Below are positions 1 through 10,029 of a stretch of DNA of 64,000 bases, in pieces (the stretch's first letter is position 1; each line of letters begins with the position of its first letter). The notes beneath the pieces were generated by a model. The model saw nothing but the letters and a program-made list of their open reading frames with translations. It had not been told where the DNA came from and did not search any database. The position numbers and the translations under genes were made by a program. The stretch is taken from positions 33,043,969-33,107,968 of the forward strand of contig CM043942.1 of the NCBI GenBank assembly GCA_014529385.2. The letters run 5' to 3'. The DNA is from Adiantum capillus-veneris (taxonomy: Eukaryota; Streptophyta; Polypodiopsida; Polypodiales; Pteridaceae).

Positions 1-997
1 CGAAGCACTCATCTTGAGCAAAGTTCAACATTCACTTCTGCTCCACCTTACACTAAGGGGTACTAATGTTGTGGTACTTGCTGACGATTGTGTCGACGAC
101 GACGATGGAGACTATGACGATGACGATGATGGTGTCGTCGTGAAGTCCGAGATCTGCGAAGATGGCGACGAAGGTGTCTTCGTCTAGATAAGGATCTGCG
201 ATTCGTGATGTCATCGTCAAGATAGGGACTACGATGACGATGTCGACGACGACGATGGTGTCGATGATGACGCCGTCAAGGCTGAAACTTGAAAACGCTA
301 GACTTCCTGCTGAAGATCTGCTACTACTGCAGCACTGCAGCTTGGATCTGCAACCGCCGAGTCGTACTAATGCTGAAATGCAAAAACACCATGCTGTCTT
401 GGCTGGATCTGCAAAACGCTAGGCTGATCTGGTTGAAACTGAAAACGCTAGGCTGATCTGGATTGTGCTTGGTCGATGCGGCGAGGATCTGCAACGAAAC
501 AAGGAGGATCCGCGGAGCTAAGGGCTGAAACTGAAAACGCTGGTGTCTGATGGTTGAAAACGCTATTTGTTGATGCTGAAAACGCTGAGCTGAACTACTG
601 AGAATACGCTAGGGAGCCTGAGGGTGCCTGCCAGTCTGCTACGGTGCCTGCCCTTTCTGTGTCCCTGCTTCTTCTACTTCTACTGAGTGCCCAATGGGTT
701 TCTTTTATAGGAATTATATGCTGGGTAGGGCAAGCTTCCCAACAAACTTACAAAAAAGAGTTCAAAAAGTCACTTTTAATAAAATGACTTATAAGAGGTG
801 GTTCACGCGGTAAAATGCCTGCATGATGAAATGATTGTTCTTGTGCAAGAGAGGGTATGCAACTGTGATCGACCTAGACATGCACGTCCTGCTAGAGGCT
901 CACAAAGTGCCAGGATCAGTCCTAAGCTAGGCCATGACTGATGCTAGACTATGGCAGAAGCATGTCCACATGGCGCAAGTGAAGTGCGCACGTGACA
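1..997 (-). repeat. 3' LTR, truncated by window start
   Basis: Homologous to 1907-2808 from about position 53 onward. Positions 1-52 do not align with the other LTR, so either the copies diverged there or something was inserted or deleted. The sequence is rich in GAC/GAT trinucleotides near 90-260. Confidence 0.78.
702..709 (-). promoter_or_regulatory. TATA box of LTR (copy 1)
   Basis: TATAAAAG on the minus strand, conserved with the same context at 2514-2521 in the other LTR. Its place inside an LTR of known polarity fits the U3 promoter of the element. That it is functional is inferred. Confidence 0.5.
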
Positions 998-1009
998 TCC
1001 CCCCCTGTT
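998..1009 (-). other. Polypurine tract of the LTR element
   Basis: On the minus strand this reads AACAGGGGGGGA and directly abuts the TGTCA start of the 3' LTR, as expected for the plus-strand primer of an LTR retrotransposon. Confidence 0.75.
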
Positions 1010-1654
1010 ATAAGTGAGGCACAGCTGCCGAACTTCTATCTATACTTCTGATGTTGATTGATGCTGTGGATGCACAATCCAATGCAGATTCCTCCGAAAC
1101 CAGGGACTGATGGTATAGCAGGTGTTGTGGGTACTGCTGGCGATGCAAACAGTGTAAGTGTCACTGTCCAGCCTTACTACAATTGCCGAATATCAGCTTG
1201 GGCTCTATATTAGATAGTGTTGACTCTGCCTGCTGTAGCAAGAGCTGTTCCCTGAACACTGATTGTGGTGAAAACATTACCAGTGTTGATGGACTGAGAT
1301 TTGGTTCCGGAGTCCTTTCCAAAGGTTCAATGATGAGCGAAATGGATGCACGCTACATGCGAATGCGAATGCAGAAGAGGTTAGGGATCTTGTCTTCAAC
1401 TCCTTCCGTATCTGCATACAAGGCTAGGAGATCTTGGTACTCAAGATCTGGGTTTTCATGTATCCGATGTCGATCTTGCTTCAAAGACATGGCAATGAAG
1501 ATGGGATCTAGTAAGTCCCATGTCGAAACTCAAAGATTCTTCAGGGAAAAAAAAAACTGAGAGGTTTCTTGGGTTCTTGGTGGTTCTTGGTTCTTGAGGT
1601 TCTTGGTTCTTAATGGTTCTTCCCTTGAGTTCGCGAAGCCGAAGCACGCACAGA
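1010..1654 (-). other. Internal region of the non-autonomous LTR element, no gene seen
   Basis: About 645 bp between polypurine tract and primer site. A 125-codon open frame on the plus strand (1183-1560) has no recognisable domain and is antisense to the element. The part at 1560-1630 is a G/T-rich simple sequence built on GGTTCTT. Confidence 0.6.
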
Positions 1655-1666
1655 GCTCGATACCAA
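1655..1666 (-). other. Primer-binding site, initiator tRNA-Met type
   Basis: Minus strand TTGGTATCGAGC, one base short of the plant iMet site TGGTATCAGAGC, directly following the TGACA end of the LTR. Confidence 0.75.
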
Positions 1667-2808
1667 TGTCAGGTGCAGCAAAGGAGAATAAGGATTTGCT
1701 CGCATCTATTACTCCGCACACAAACACGATGGACAATTTACTTCACTTGAAAGAATTGAACTGAACTAAAGAAAGAGAGAGAGAAAAGAGACGACACAGG
1801 TATGTCGGGTCCCAACCCTCAAGGGCCCCCTTGCTCTGTTGCCAGAGCAAGTACTTTCTTTATTCTTGCACAATGCTACTACAATGACTGGATGTTGAGA
1901 TGCTGATGCTAAGGGGTACTGATGTTGTGGTACTTGATGACGACTGTGTCGACGAAGACGATGGAGACTATGACGATGACAACAATGGTGTCATCGTAAA
2001 GTCCGGGATCTGCGATGACGATGACGAAGGTGTCATCGTCAAGATAGGGACTACAATGACGATGTCGACGACGACAATGGTGTCGATAACGACGGCTTCA
2101 AGGCTGAAAACTGAAAACACTAGACTTCCTGCTGGGGATCTGCTACTGCTGCGGCACTGCGGCTTGGATCTACAACCGCCGAGTCATACTAATGCTGAAA
2201 TGCAAAAAAGCCAGGCTGTCTTGGCTGGTTCTGCAAAACACTAGGCTGATCTGGCTAAAACTGAAAAACGCTAGGCTGATCTGGGTTCTGCTTGGCCAAT
2301 GCGGCGAGGATCTGCTACGGAGTGGGGAGGATCTGCGGAGCTAAGGGCTGAAACTGAAAATGCTGGTGGCTGATGGCTGAACGCTGATTTGCTGATGCTG
2401 AAAACGTTGGGCTGAATTGCTGAGAAAACGTTGGGGAGCCTGAGGGTGCCTGCCGGTCTGTTGCAGTGCCTGCCTTTCTGTGTTCCTGCTTCTATTGAGT
2501 GCCCAATGGGTTTCTTTTATAGGAATTATATGCTGGGTAGGGCAAGCTTCCCAACAAACTTACAAAAAAGAATTCAAAAAGTCACTTTTAATAAAATGAC
2601 TTATAAGAGGTGGTTCACGCGATAAATGCCTGCATGATGAAATGATTGTTCTTGTGCAAGAGAGGGTATGCAACTGTGATCAGCCTAGACATGCACGTCC
2701 TGCTAGAGGTTCACAAAGTGCTAGGCTCAGTCCTAAGCTAGGCTATGTCTGATGCTAGACTATGGCATAAGCATGTCCACGTGGCGCAAGTGAACTGCGC
2801 ACATGACA
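1667..2808 (-). repeat. 5' LTR, complete (1142 bp)
   Basis: Plus-strand ends are TGTCAGG and CATGACA, giving the 5-bp terminal inverted repeat typical of LTRs. The part matching 53-997 is similar in order and length, with many substitutions. It contains the TATA motif and the GAC/GAT-rich block. Confidence 0.8.
2514..2521 (-). promoter_or_regulatory. TATA box of LTR (copy 2)
   Basis: Minus strand TATAAAAG within CCTATAAAAGAAACCC, conserved between both LTR copies. Transcription would run toward lower coordinates through the primer site. Confidence 0.5.
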
Positions 2809-3500
2809 TGTTCCTACAAAAGAAGTTTATCAACATCTCAAGCTACATGAGAGGGTAAATCTCTCCAAAGTAAATTATGTCTCGGACCAATGATGTTAGT
2901 GATGCATTCCCTTGACATTCCAAGTAACAATAAGCAAGTCTATGTGACAAACACTAATGAATTTGAAACCTCAAAAGCATGTCAACGGCTAGAAGATTGA
3001 AAATCAATGCCGAGCTCTCTTGATCCCTAGCCGAAGACGTGGCACAAGAGCTAAGGGTAGAGCATCCTCATCATGGGATAGTGGTTGGAGGAGCAACCCA
3101 CGAACAGAGTAAGCCTAAGCAGTCTAAAGAGCATCGCAATGTGCTAACAACTACAAACTCTGACCATGCTTGCGAGGTTCAAGGGATCTGTGTGGTTCCT
3201 GGTATGGTCCACGGATAGAACCAACGGCAAAGAGTAGTTGTCCTCAGTATGTAGTCATTGGATGTCTCCCGTACTCTACGCAAAGCTATTTGTGTCAATG
3301 CATGATGGAATGCAACTTCCTCGAGTGTGGATGGCCTGCAAAGTACGGTGAAGAAAAACTCTACAACGGAAATCTCTGTCCAAGTCTCTGTGCCAACATA
3401 AGGTAGGGTGAAGGAGAGCATGGGGCTCTTCCTACTACCTAGTAGAGAGCGCGCCTTTTGTGTCCGGTGCGAAATGTACAATCGTACCAATAAAAAATTT
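2809..3500. other. No gene recognised
   Basis: Unique-looking sequence. Short open frames around 3170-3400 on both strands show no domain and no supporting splice or promoter context. Confidence 0.5.
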
Positions 3501-3541
3501 GTGTGTGTGTGTGTGTGTGTGTCTGTGTGCATGCGTGTGTG
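3501..3541. repeat. (GT)n microsatellite
   Basis: Mostly perfect GT dinucleotides, interrupted near 3523 and 3531, followed by a run of A and G. Confidence 0.95.
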
Positions 3542-4361
3542 CGCAAAAAAGGGGGGGGTTGGATCCTCCGTATTATATGAGAGCTTACAAAAAACCAGAA
3601 GGCAAAGCAAAGCCTGTAGGCATTACATAAAAGCTATCCAGTAGTGAAAAAAACCTTGAGAGATATAGCAAATACACAAAATCACAGAGGAAAGGCTAAT
3701 GGTGTTGCAGAGAGACAGTGAACGGACATACATCAAAAGACTAGAAGCAAGGGAGTAATAGGCGACTGTACAAGAAATCTTAGCAGAAAGAGGCCATTGG
3801 AGAGTTGCATTTGGGCATCCAATAACTCCACCAAAGGATCTCCAACATCATACTCCAAACCCCCAAGCCCAAAGGGGTCCCGCAACAAACAGCATCTCCA
3901 TCACAAAACAAGCTGCAAAAGCTTCAACACAGAATACACCGCCAAGATCCTTCACCAATACTTGCATAAGAATCTTCAATGTTGTGGGACAAGTCAATGA
4001 AGAAGCCGAGGATAGAGGCATCGAGCTTGCATAAAAGGAGCCGGAAGAACGACAAGTTCATGATGAGGGAACCGGCATATACATCTTCAACAAAGCAGGA
4101 CAAGGCTCCAGAAAGAGAAGAGCCCGCCACCATACCACCAATTCTACCACCACCCAAGCAATAAAAGCCCCAAATACAAGGGAAGTAAAATCGTCTCCAA
4201 ACAGAGACCGATATACAAGCAGGACGCAGAATCAAACAATGGAAGATATGTTGCATCTATAAGTCTCGACGTCGTCGTGATCTCACACACATTGAACTTG
4301 GAGGGACATTGAACTTGGTCCCTCCTCGACTTTTTAAGCATACACCAGGTGTTAGGAAGCT
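3542..4361. other. No gene recognised; possible internal remnant of a minus-strand LTR element
   Basis: Overlapping open frames on both strands lack known motifs. Because a primer-site-like motif lies at 4362-4380, this stretch may be the internal leader of an eroded minus-strand LTR element. Nothing else supports that. Confidence 0.3.
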
Positions 4362-4380
4362 TGAGCTCTTGATACCAAAT
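4362..4380 (-). other. Primer-binding-site-like motif
   Basis: Minus strand TTTGGTATCAAGAGCTC, one base longer than the iMet site TGGTATCAGAGC. The adjoining sequence at 4381 onward does not begin with a clear TG, and no partner LTR is visible. Confidence 0.35.
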
Positions 4381-4499
4381 CAAAGTGTGCAGCACACAAG
4401 GATGGCAGTATGGTGCCCAAGAGGACTATAAGTGTAAGTCAATATATAATCAACTATGAGTCAAAATATAATAAAGTGCAATGACATATTGTTTATGTC

Positions 4500-4680
4500 C
4501 TCTTGCTTTTCCTTCTCTCTTGCATTCTGCATTTTTCTAGTGCCGTTTAAGCCGTAATAAAGCTTCAAAATCAGTACCAACAACCTGTTTGTGAACACAG
4601 TAAGGCATGCTTTTTGCAGCGGCATAAGTTCTTTTACCCCAGAAACCTCTAGCAGCTGCAGGAACTCTAGCATGGCTCAA
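4500..4680. repeat. Diverged direct repeat, copy 1
   Basis: Shares with 4775-4940 an ordered series of blocks (TTTTTGCAGCG, GGTTCTT or AGTTCTT, CCCAG, TAGCAG, TGCAGGAACT). The pair lies just downstream of the GT47-like exons and may be intronic. Confidence 0.6.
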
Positions 4681-4774
4681 TCAAACTTCTGAATCTTACA
4701 TAGTGTATGCATATTCATCCTCATACCAACACTGTACACTTCGCAAAATTTTTCGATAGGATTCTGTTGCTTTC

Positions 4775-4940
4775 ATTCTTTCCAGCATTCTACATCTCTA
4801 TTGCCCTCTGAGTTGTACCAATGCTTAAAAATCTGAAGCAACTAGTTTTAAACAGTGTGAGGGCAGTTTTTTGCAGCGATATGGGTTCTTCCCCCCAGCA
4901 ACGTTTAGCAGATGCAGGAACTACGCTTAATGACTTAATG
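4775..4940. repeat. Diverged direct repeat, copy 2
   Basis: Second member of the pair, offset by about 270 bp from copy 1. It abuts the 3' end of the GT47-like second exon. Confidence 0.6.
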
Positions 4941-5449
4941 ACGAAAAAAGAACAACTTTGAGAAGTGCACCTGGGTACCCCATTGTCCTTTGGCACAAGA
5001 ATCCGGGTGAATGTTGTGATCACGTCCACTCTGAAGGTCTTTCAAGCCATTAATCTCCCACTCCTCATAAACGTAGATGCGCAAGCTGAGAAAGCTTCCA
5101 TAGCCCTGCTGCGGCCAGCCCACGCTCTTACCAAACACTTCTTCAAAGGAGCCAAGCTGCTCATTTCTTCTCGCAATCCCAGCTGGATCTTTTCCCTCAG
5201 GGTCACACCCACTCAAAGGCCTCTCTAGCAAGCGGCTACCTGCTCAAGGAGGAGGGGAAAAAACTGCTTTAAAGGAACGGCATCCAATAACAGGAAGAGA
5301 CGTGATGCAGAGAGCCCGCTTGACAGTGATATCGAGGGAATCATTATAAATGTGAACTTACAGAAGAAGGTGATGACGATGAGAGCTAGCGCCCACACGA
5401 AAGAGAAGGGCGAGCAGGCATGGTAGCTAGACTTGGGCTTGGGCACCAT
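4935..5449 (-). CDS. Exostosin-family (GT47) glycosyltransferase, first two exons only
   Basis: Exon 1 (5362-5449, 88 nt) encodes 29 residues with a short basic N-terminus and a hydrophobic stretch (FSFVWALALIVITFF), fitting a Golgi type II signal anchor. It ends at a consensus donor (GTAAGT). The intron (5240-5361, 122 bp) ends in TTGAGCAG. Exon 2 stays in frame and contains LRIYVYEEWEINGLKDL and KGQWGTQV, which resemble the start of the catalytic domain in plant GT47 exostosins, enzymes that add sugars to wall polysaccharides or proteoglycans. The frame ends soon after QVHFSKLF at about 4935. The remaining catalytic exons are not visible downstream; that side holds a duplicated stretch and LTR remnants. 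It may be a truncated pseudogene or a gene with distant exons. The family call rests on remembered motifs. Confidence 0.6.
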
Positions 5450-5548
5450 TGCAGTGACGAGCTAGTCTGCTTCCCATGTTCTGTTTATTACTTGACAAAC
5501 GCTTTTACGCAAATTGATGGTAGGCAATGCCAACGGAGCACACTTTAG

Positions 5549-5944
5549 AAAATGCCCTCAAATTTCAAAAATTCCCATAATACCCTTTATCTATTTTTGT
5601 TGGACTGTTCAAGTTTTCTGATCTTTATTTCTTTTTGACAATGAGATCCTTTTTTGAGTGTTTAGCATGTAATTTGTCACAAAATACCTCTCAAAAGAAG
5701 GCAATCGTGTCTAAAAACAATGAAGCAATTCATCTCCACAGCTTATAAAACCAACTCAGAAGCTTCTTGTATGATAGACAGTCAGTCTTCTTATGAAAAG
5801 TTACAAAAAAAATTGTTTTTGGAGAAATTTACTCTCCTAACCACGGGTATTTTGGGAATTTTGGAAAATTTGAAGGGCATTTTGGGAATTTGCGACAAAA
5901 TATTAGGAGTATCTCTGGAATTTTTGAAATTTGAGGGATATTTT
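5549..5944. repeat. Inverted repeat, MITE-like
   Basis: Arms at about 5549-5580 and 5916-5944 are complementary over nearly 30 nt (core GGAATTTTTGAAATTTGAGG). The interior repeats A/T-rich GGGAATTT blocks, so a folded non-autonomous DNA element or simple diverged repeats are both possible. No target duplication was identified. Confidence 0.45.
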
Positions 5945-6034
5945 GGGAATTTCCACAAATTAGAGGGGTATTTTGGTAATTTCTCCTTTTATTTTTCTCC
6001 TCTTTAGTCTATAGTCTTTTCTTCTTCTTCGTTT

Positions 6035-6037
<3 letters not shown>

Positions 6038-6106
<69 letters not shown>

Positions 6107-6128
6107 GGGTGTGTGTGTGTGTGTGTGT
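6038..6128. repeat. (CT)n then (GT)n microsatellite
   Basis: CT repeats over 6038-6104, five G residues, then GT repeats to 6128. Confidence 0.97.
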
Positions 6129-6362
6129 TCGCAATGAAAGGCTCTCGCTAGACGCAACAGGGCTCTCTTTTTCTAACACGAGAAAAAGGCATGATTAAAA
6201 GTCTCCCAATATGTGCTAACATTTTTCAAAAAAATAAGACCGAGAGAAATCTTTCAAGATGCGACGAAGCTGTAGAAAAGGAAGTTCGACAACTTGGGTG
6301 GGGAGCACATGCCTCTCTTTCTCAAGGGGTGAGGTGAGCTCCAAAAGCAAAAAACGCCTCAT

Positions 6363-6545
6363 GTGGGCTGGTTAGCGCAGTGCTCACACAATGTCATCGC
6401 TCACGCACTTGGTTCAAAACCTGCTTGCAATGTTGATTTTGCTTGCCATTGCAAACGAAGCGCCAATACATGGAAGAATCTGTGTAGATTCAGGAATCAG
6501 AGCTGCCCATACATCCTAGTTTTTAGGTAAAGTTTTACTGGTTTT
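6363..6545 (+). mobile_element. tRNA-derived SINE (head region)
   Basis: A pol III type 2 promoter is visible: an A-box-like TAGCGCAGTG (6373-6382) and a B box GTTCAAAAC (6412-6420), about 30 bp apart as in tRNA genes and tRNA-derived SINEs. The sequence between does not fold as a functional tRNA, and a non-tRNA body follows. The 3' end and target duplications could not be fixed. Confidence 0.6.
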
Positions 6546-6871
6546 CTTCGAGGCAAGCTTGAAATTGGGCTAGGATTTGGGATTTTTAGCCGGTTAAACA
6601 AATATGAAAGGGTCATTTTTTGTGAACACTAGCTGGTAATGCCCTACGCAAAAAGGGAAAAGCCATACTTTGATTGACTTTAAAAAAACAAGTGAAATTT
6701 TTCTCGAGGCTTGCCAGCTTGTCATGGGTGGAATGCATATACTTGAAGATGCATGTGCTAGAGAGGTGTTTTGAGTATGAAAGAAAGCCAAAAGCTAAGA
6801 AAAGAGGACAATGTTTAAACTAACAATAAGGTCAACCTTATATGATAGAGGGATAGCTTGGATTCATTGAA
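6546..6871. other. No gene recognised
   Basis: Flank of the copia element at 6877-14733. By inference it was contiguous with 14739 onward before that insertion. Confidence 0.5.
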
Positions 6872-6876
6872 GAAAC

Positions 6877-7261
6877 TAAAACAGGAGGTTCGCAAACCCA
6901 AGTTGGGTGAGTATGGACAGCGGAGTGTGTGCACAGGTCGAGCGCAGATTGATAGAGGGAGGCAGTGTGAGAGCTAAGTGTTGACTACGGAGAGAAGCTA
7001 TGATATGTTGAAGTCCTCAAAAACTCAAGCAATGAGGTTTTAGGGACCCTTTTTGTTAAAATGGGCCATTTGGCCACTTAAACAATGTGAAACCATTAAA
7101 AATAGTCCAATTGGTCCAAAGGCCAATAAATGGAAGTATAATGTCTGTACATGCCCAAAATGGTGGATTAAAAATATATTGAAAATATTTATGTGAAGCT
7201 CTCGACTAGAGCTACATGGTGGAAACGGTTTGGTGGTGACGTATGGGCATTTCCCCCAACA
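6877..7261 (-). repeat. 3' LTR of the copia element
   Basis: Aligns end to end with 14349-14733. On the minus strand it starts TGTTGGGGGAAATGCCC. Its terminal CA has mutated to TA. Confidence 0.88.
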
Positions 7262-7272
7262 ACCTCCCACTT
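7262..7272 (-). other. Copia polypurine tract
   Basis: Minus strand AAGTGGGAGGT directly before the TGTTGGGG start of the 3' LTR. Confidence 0.8.
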
Positions 7273-7299
7273 AAAGGCGCAGAGAGTCGCCATTAAGCT

Positions 7300-7890
7300 A
7301 TATAACTCCCACCATTTGTAGGCAATGCTCATGTTGTGCCTTTGGCAAACTTTTGGTAAGAGTATCTTCAGGGTTCTCATGTATATTGACTTTTATCAAT
7401 GAGAGCAAACCATGATCAAATGGTAGGGCACATCAAGATGCTTGGTATGTGCATGAAACATGGCATTTTTAGCCAAACAGATTGCACTCTAACTATCACA
7501 GCCAAGGATGAGCATTTCATCAAGCAATTCAAGCTCGTTGACCAGGCGGGCTAACCATATGGCTTCTTTGGTAGCCTTAGTGGCTAAATTATATTCAGTT
7601 TTAGTAGTAGAAAGTGCAACTATCCTCTGAAGCCTATAGCACCACCTGCTAGGGTGTAAATGTACCCACTAGTTGACTTGTGGTTTTGATGGACCTTTTC
7701 CATAACAAAGGCATTTGCTTCTGGTCCCTTTCAAGTACCTCATTATGGACTCTACAACATCCCGATGTGCTCTGCTAGGATTAGACATAAACCTGCTCAC
7801 TACTCCCACTGAATAAGAAATTTCAGGACTTGTGCAAACTGTAATGGAAATGGCCTATCAACTTTGAGAGTAGCAGAATTAGGAAATTAG
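7300..7890 (-). pseudogene. Copia reverse transcriptase end and RNase H, decayed
   Basis: Minus-strand translation, with stops, gives VGVVSRFMSNPSRAHRDVVE and MRYLKGT, the conserved end of copia reverse transcriptase. It then gives a TEYN...ATKEAIWLARLVNELE block and SAICLAKNAMFHAHTKHLDV, both typical of copia RNase H. RNase H would degrade the RNA strand during cDNA synthesis. Several in-frame stops are present, including one replacing a residue just before SAICLAKN. The upstream end merges into unrelated sequence near 7890, so the catalytic RT palm is absent. Confidence 0.82.
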
Positions 7891-8856
7891 GTGAAGCACT
7901 TTTGAGAGATTACTTTGTGAGCATAGCGGGTGAACTTAATTGATTGTAGCAACATAAACATGGTACTTAGTTAACTTGGCATGAACAATACTTGTGCAAG
8001 AGAGAGAGAGTTTAAAGAACATGACAATAGTTGAGGACCGGATTCATATGGAGCCGGTCCCCCCAATAGGCATTTGTATTATAGTTTCTCCCACCAAGAG
8101 AGACTTGGTACAATACAATCTTTGTGTTCCTTGTGACCTACGTGATGCAATGAAGATGGAAAGCTTCATGCATCACAAGCATAACATAAACTTGTAGAAA
8201 GCATTAACTATCCCAAGCCTCAGTCCCAAGGCCTCAAACACCTTCAAAGGTGGAGAGAGCTAGCGGGGAATGAGGGTAGGGAAGAGGAAGAGGAAACATT
8301 TCATAGGAGAAAGAAATAGTTCCTCACCTATCATTACTCTTCTTGCTAGCATACATAATAGCATAGTAATGGAGATGGAGAAGATGGCAAGCTTAAGCAT
8401 TGAAGCATGGCTCTTGGTTGGATTTGCATTCCATAGCCAAGAGTGTTGATGTAGGCTCTTACTTCTCACAAGCTTGGAGAAGGAGGTGGTGTTCCTCAAC
8501 TTTCACAAAGTGAGAATGCCCCTCCAAATGAGTGTGTGTGTGGAGTATATCCCCCTAGCACCCCCCTTCCTTGCTTTGGGTGAGTGGTGACTTTTCCACA
8601 TGCTGCAAGCTCATTGGACCCCTCTCCCCCCACCCAATCACATGCAGCATGCAGTCAAGTACATGGGTAGTCTTTTGACAAGTATCCTCCTTACCCCTTA
8701 GAGAGAGAGAGAGAGCTTGAAAATATTTAGATATTTGTTGGATGGAAGTAGAAGCTCATTGGACCCCTCTTTAGCCCAACCAATAGCATTCAAGCACACC
8801 ATGTTTGGGTGAGTGGAAGGTTAGGTCAAAGATTCCCCTAACTTTGGGACTTTTAT

Positions 8857-9120
8857 GCATAGGAAGCTTCTCAAGCAACTTCCTCATTAAGTGTGTAGGG
8901 TCTCTTTTTGACTCAAGCATCTTACCCCCCATGCATAGGAAGCTTGTCAAGCAACTTCCTCATTAAGTGTGTAGGGTCTCTTTTTGACTCAAGCATCTTA
9001 CCCCCCATGCATAGGAAGCTTCTCAAGCAGCTTCCTCATTAAGTGTGTAGAGTCTCTTTTTGACTCAAGCATCTTACCCCCCATGCATAGGAAGCTTCTC
9101 AAGCAACTTCCTCATTAAGT
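8857..9120. repeat. 76-bp tandem repeat, about 3.5 copies
   Basis: Units start at 8857, 8933, 9009 and 9085, exactly 76 bp apart, differing at only a few positions. The near identity suggests recent expansion inside an otherwise old LTR. Confidence 0.95.
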
Positions 9121-9173
9121 ATGACAAGTACTTCAAGTACCTTAGTCATCAAGCATGACAAGCACCTTAGGTG

Positions 9174-9331
9174 GAGTTCCCACCTCAAGCTCAGCCCTAG
9201 CTTGCCTAAGGTCAAAGGCAAGTTTAGGTCGGGTTCCCACCTCAAGCACAACCCTAGCTTGCTTAGGGTCAAAGACAAGTTCAGGTCGGGTTCCCACCTC
9301 AAGCTCGGCCCTAGCTTGCTTAAGGTCAAAG
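9174..9331. repeat. 57-bp tandem repeat, about 2.7 copies
   Basis: The TTCCCACCTCAAGC block recurs at 9177, 9234 and 9291, spaced 57 bp. As 57 is a multiple of three, long open frames appear on both strands (for example 9099-9350 minus). These are repeat artefacts rather than genes. Confidence 0.93.
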
Positions 9332-9583
9332 GACTTTTGACACTAACCATTGGAGGTCTTTAATGAAGCTAACCCTAAGGTCTTTTAAGCTCCATTAGCT
9401 AACCTTGCTCTTTGATAGACCATCTCTCATTTGGGCCCCTTTACCATTGGCCCCGTGTTGAGATAGATCCATAAGCACATGTCTATATTCTAACCCTTAT
9501 TCCCGTTTATTATCCCACATTAAATGATCAATTTAATATGAGAAAATCATTTGGGTTGGTCAGATATTAGATATTTAATGACA

Positions 9584-9598
9584 TTACCTCTCTCTTGA
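9584..9598 (-). other. Gypsy polypurine tract
   Basis: Minus strand TCAAGAGAGAGGTAA adjoining the TGTCATT LTR start. Confidence 0.6.
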
Positions 9599-10029
9599 AA
9601 TCATAGTCGTCCTCGACTATGAGGTAAAAGAGATAAAGTCATAGTCATTAGTCAATTTGTCTTAGCGGGTAGAGGATCACTTTTTACCCTACGACATCAT
9701 TCCAAGATGGATGACTAATCCATTTGGTGCTTGGAAGATATAGCTGCCGCAAGCATGTCTACTCTTTAGTCCATTTCATCTTCCCAAGTAGAGTGACAAA
9801 TTCTACATGGTGTTTGAGAGACGTCGTCATCCCAAACATGATTCTTAGTATGCATATACTTAAATTTGTGCCCAATAAAGAGATAATTAGTCTTATAAGA
9901 CAAAACATTGATCATTAAAAGAAACATGTACATTTGCGTACTCTAATGTAGCATTGTAATCGTTGACAAGGTTCATACTATCCTTAAGCTAGATTCCTTG
10001 CATCCTTCTAGCATCTTCAAAAGGATAAT

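Larger units (their letters stand above)
1..2808 (-). mobile_element. Non-autonomous LTR retrotransposon (minus strand), far end outside window
   Basis: Two direct copies of one sequence end at 997 and 2808, both with ...GCGCAC(A/G)TGACA. Read on the minus strand the LTR begins TGTCA and the complete copy ends TGACA. A primer-binding-like site lies next to the complete LTR and a purine tract next to the truncated one, so polarity is minus and 1667-2808 is the 5' LTR. The internal part is only about 670 bp and holds no recognisable gag or pol, so the element must have been mobilised by another element's proteins. The LTR copies differ by many substitutions and small indels, so the insertion is not recent. 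The flanking target duplication cannot be checked because the other end is outside the window. Confidence 0.8.
7900..9583 (-). repeat. 3' LTR of the gypsy fragment (lower boundary uncertain)
   Basis: Minus strand begins TGTCATTAAAT right after a purine tract, as an LTR should. Length is about 1.6-1.7 kb. The end could not be placed because no partner LTR remains. It contains two distinct minisatellites and no gene. Confidence 0.55.

Noticed and set aside
3575-3660. Possible LINE 3' end on the minus strand (TTTTTTGTAA-type phrases)
   Set aside because: No coding motifs upstream and no tail or target duplication; too little to call.
6363-6435. Possible tRNA gene
   Set aside because: A and B boxes are present, but the acceptor and anticodon stems do not form; SINE is a better reading.
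9099-9363. Overlapping open frames on both strands with internal protein repeats
   Set aside because: They result from a 57-bp minisatellite whose unit is a multiple of three, inside an LTR.
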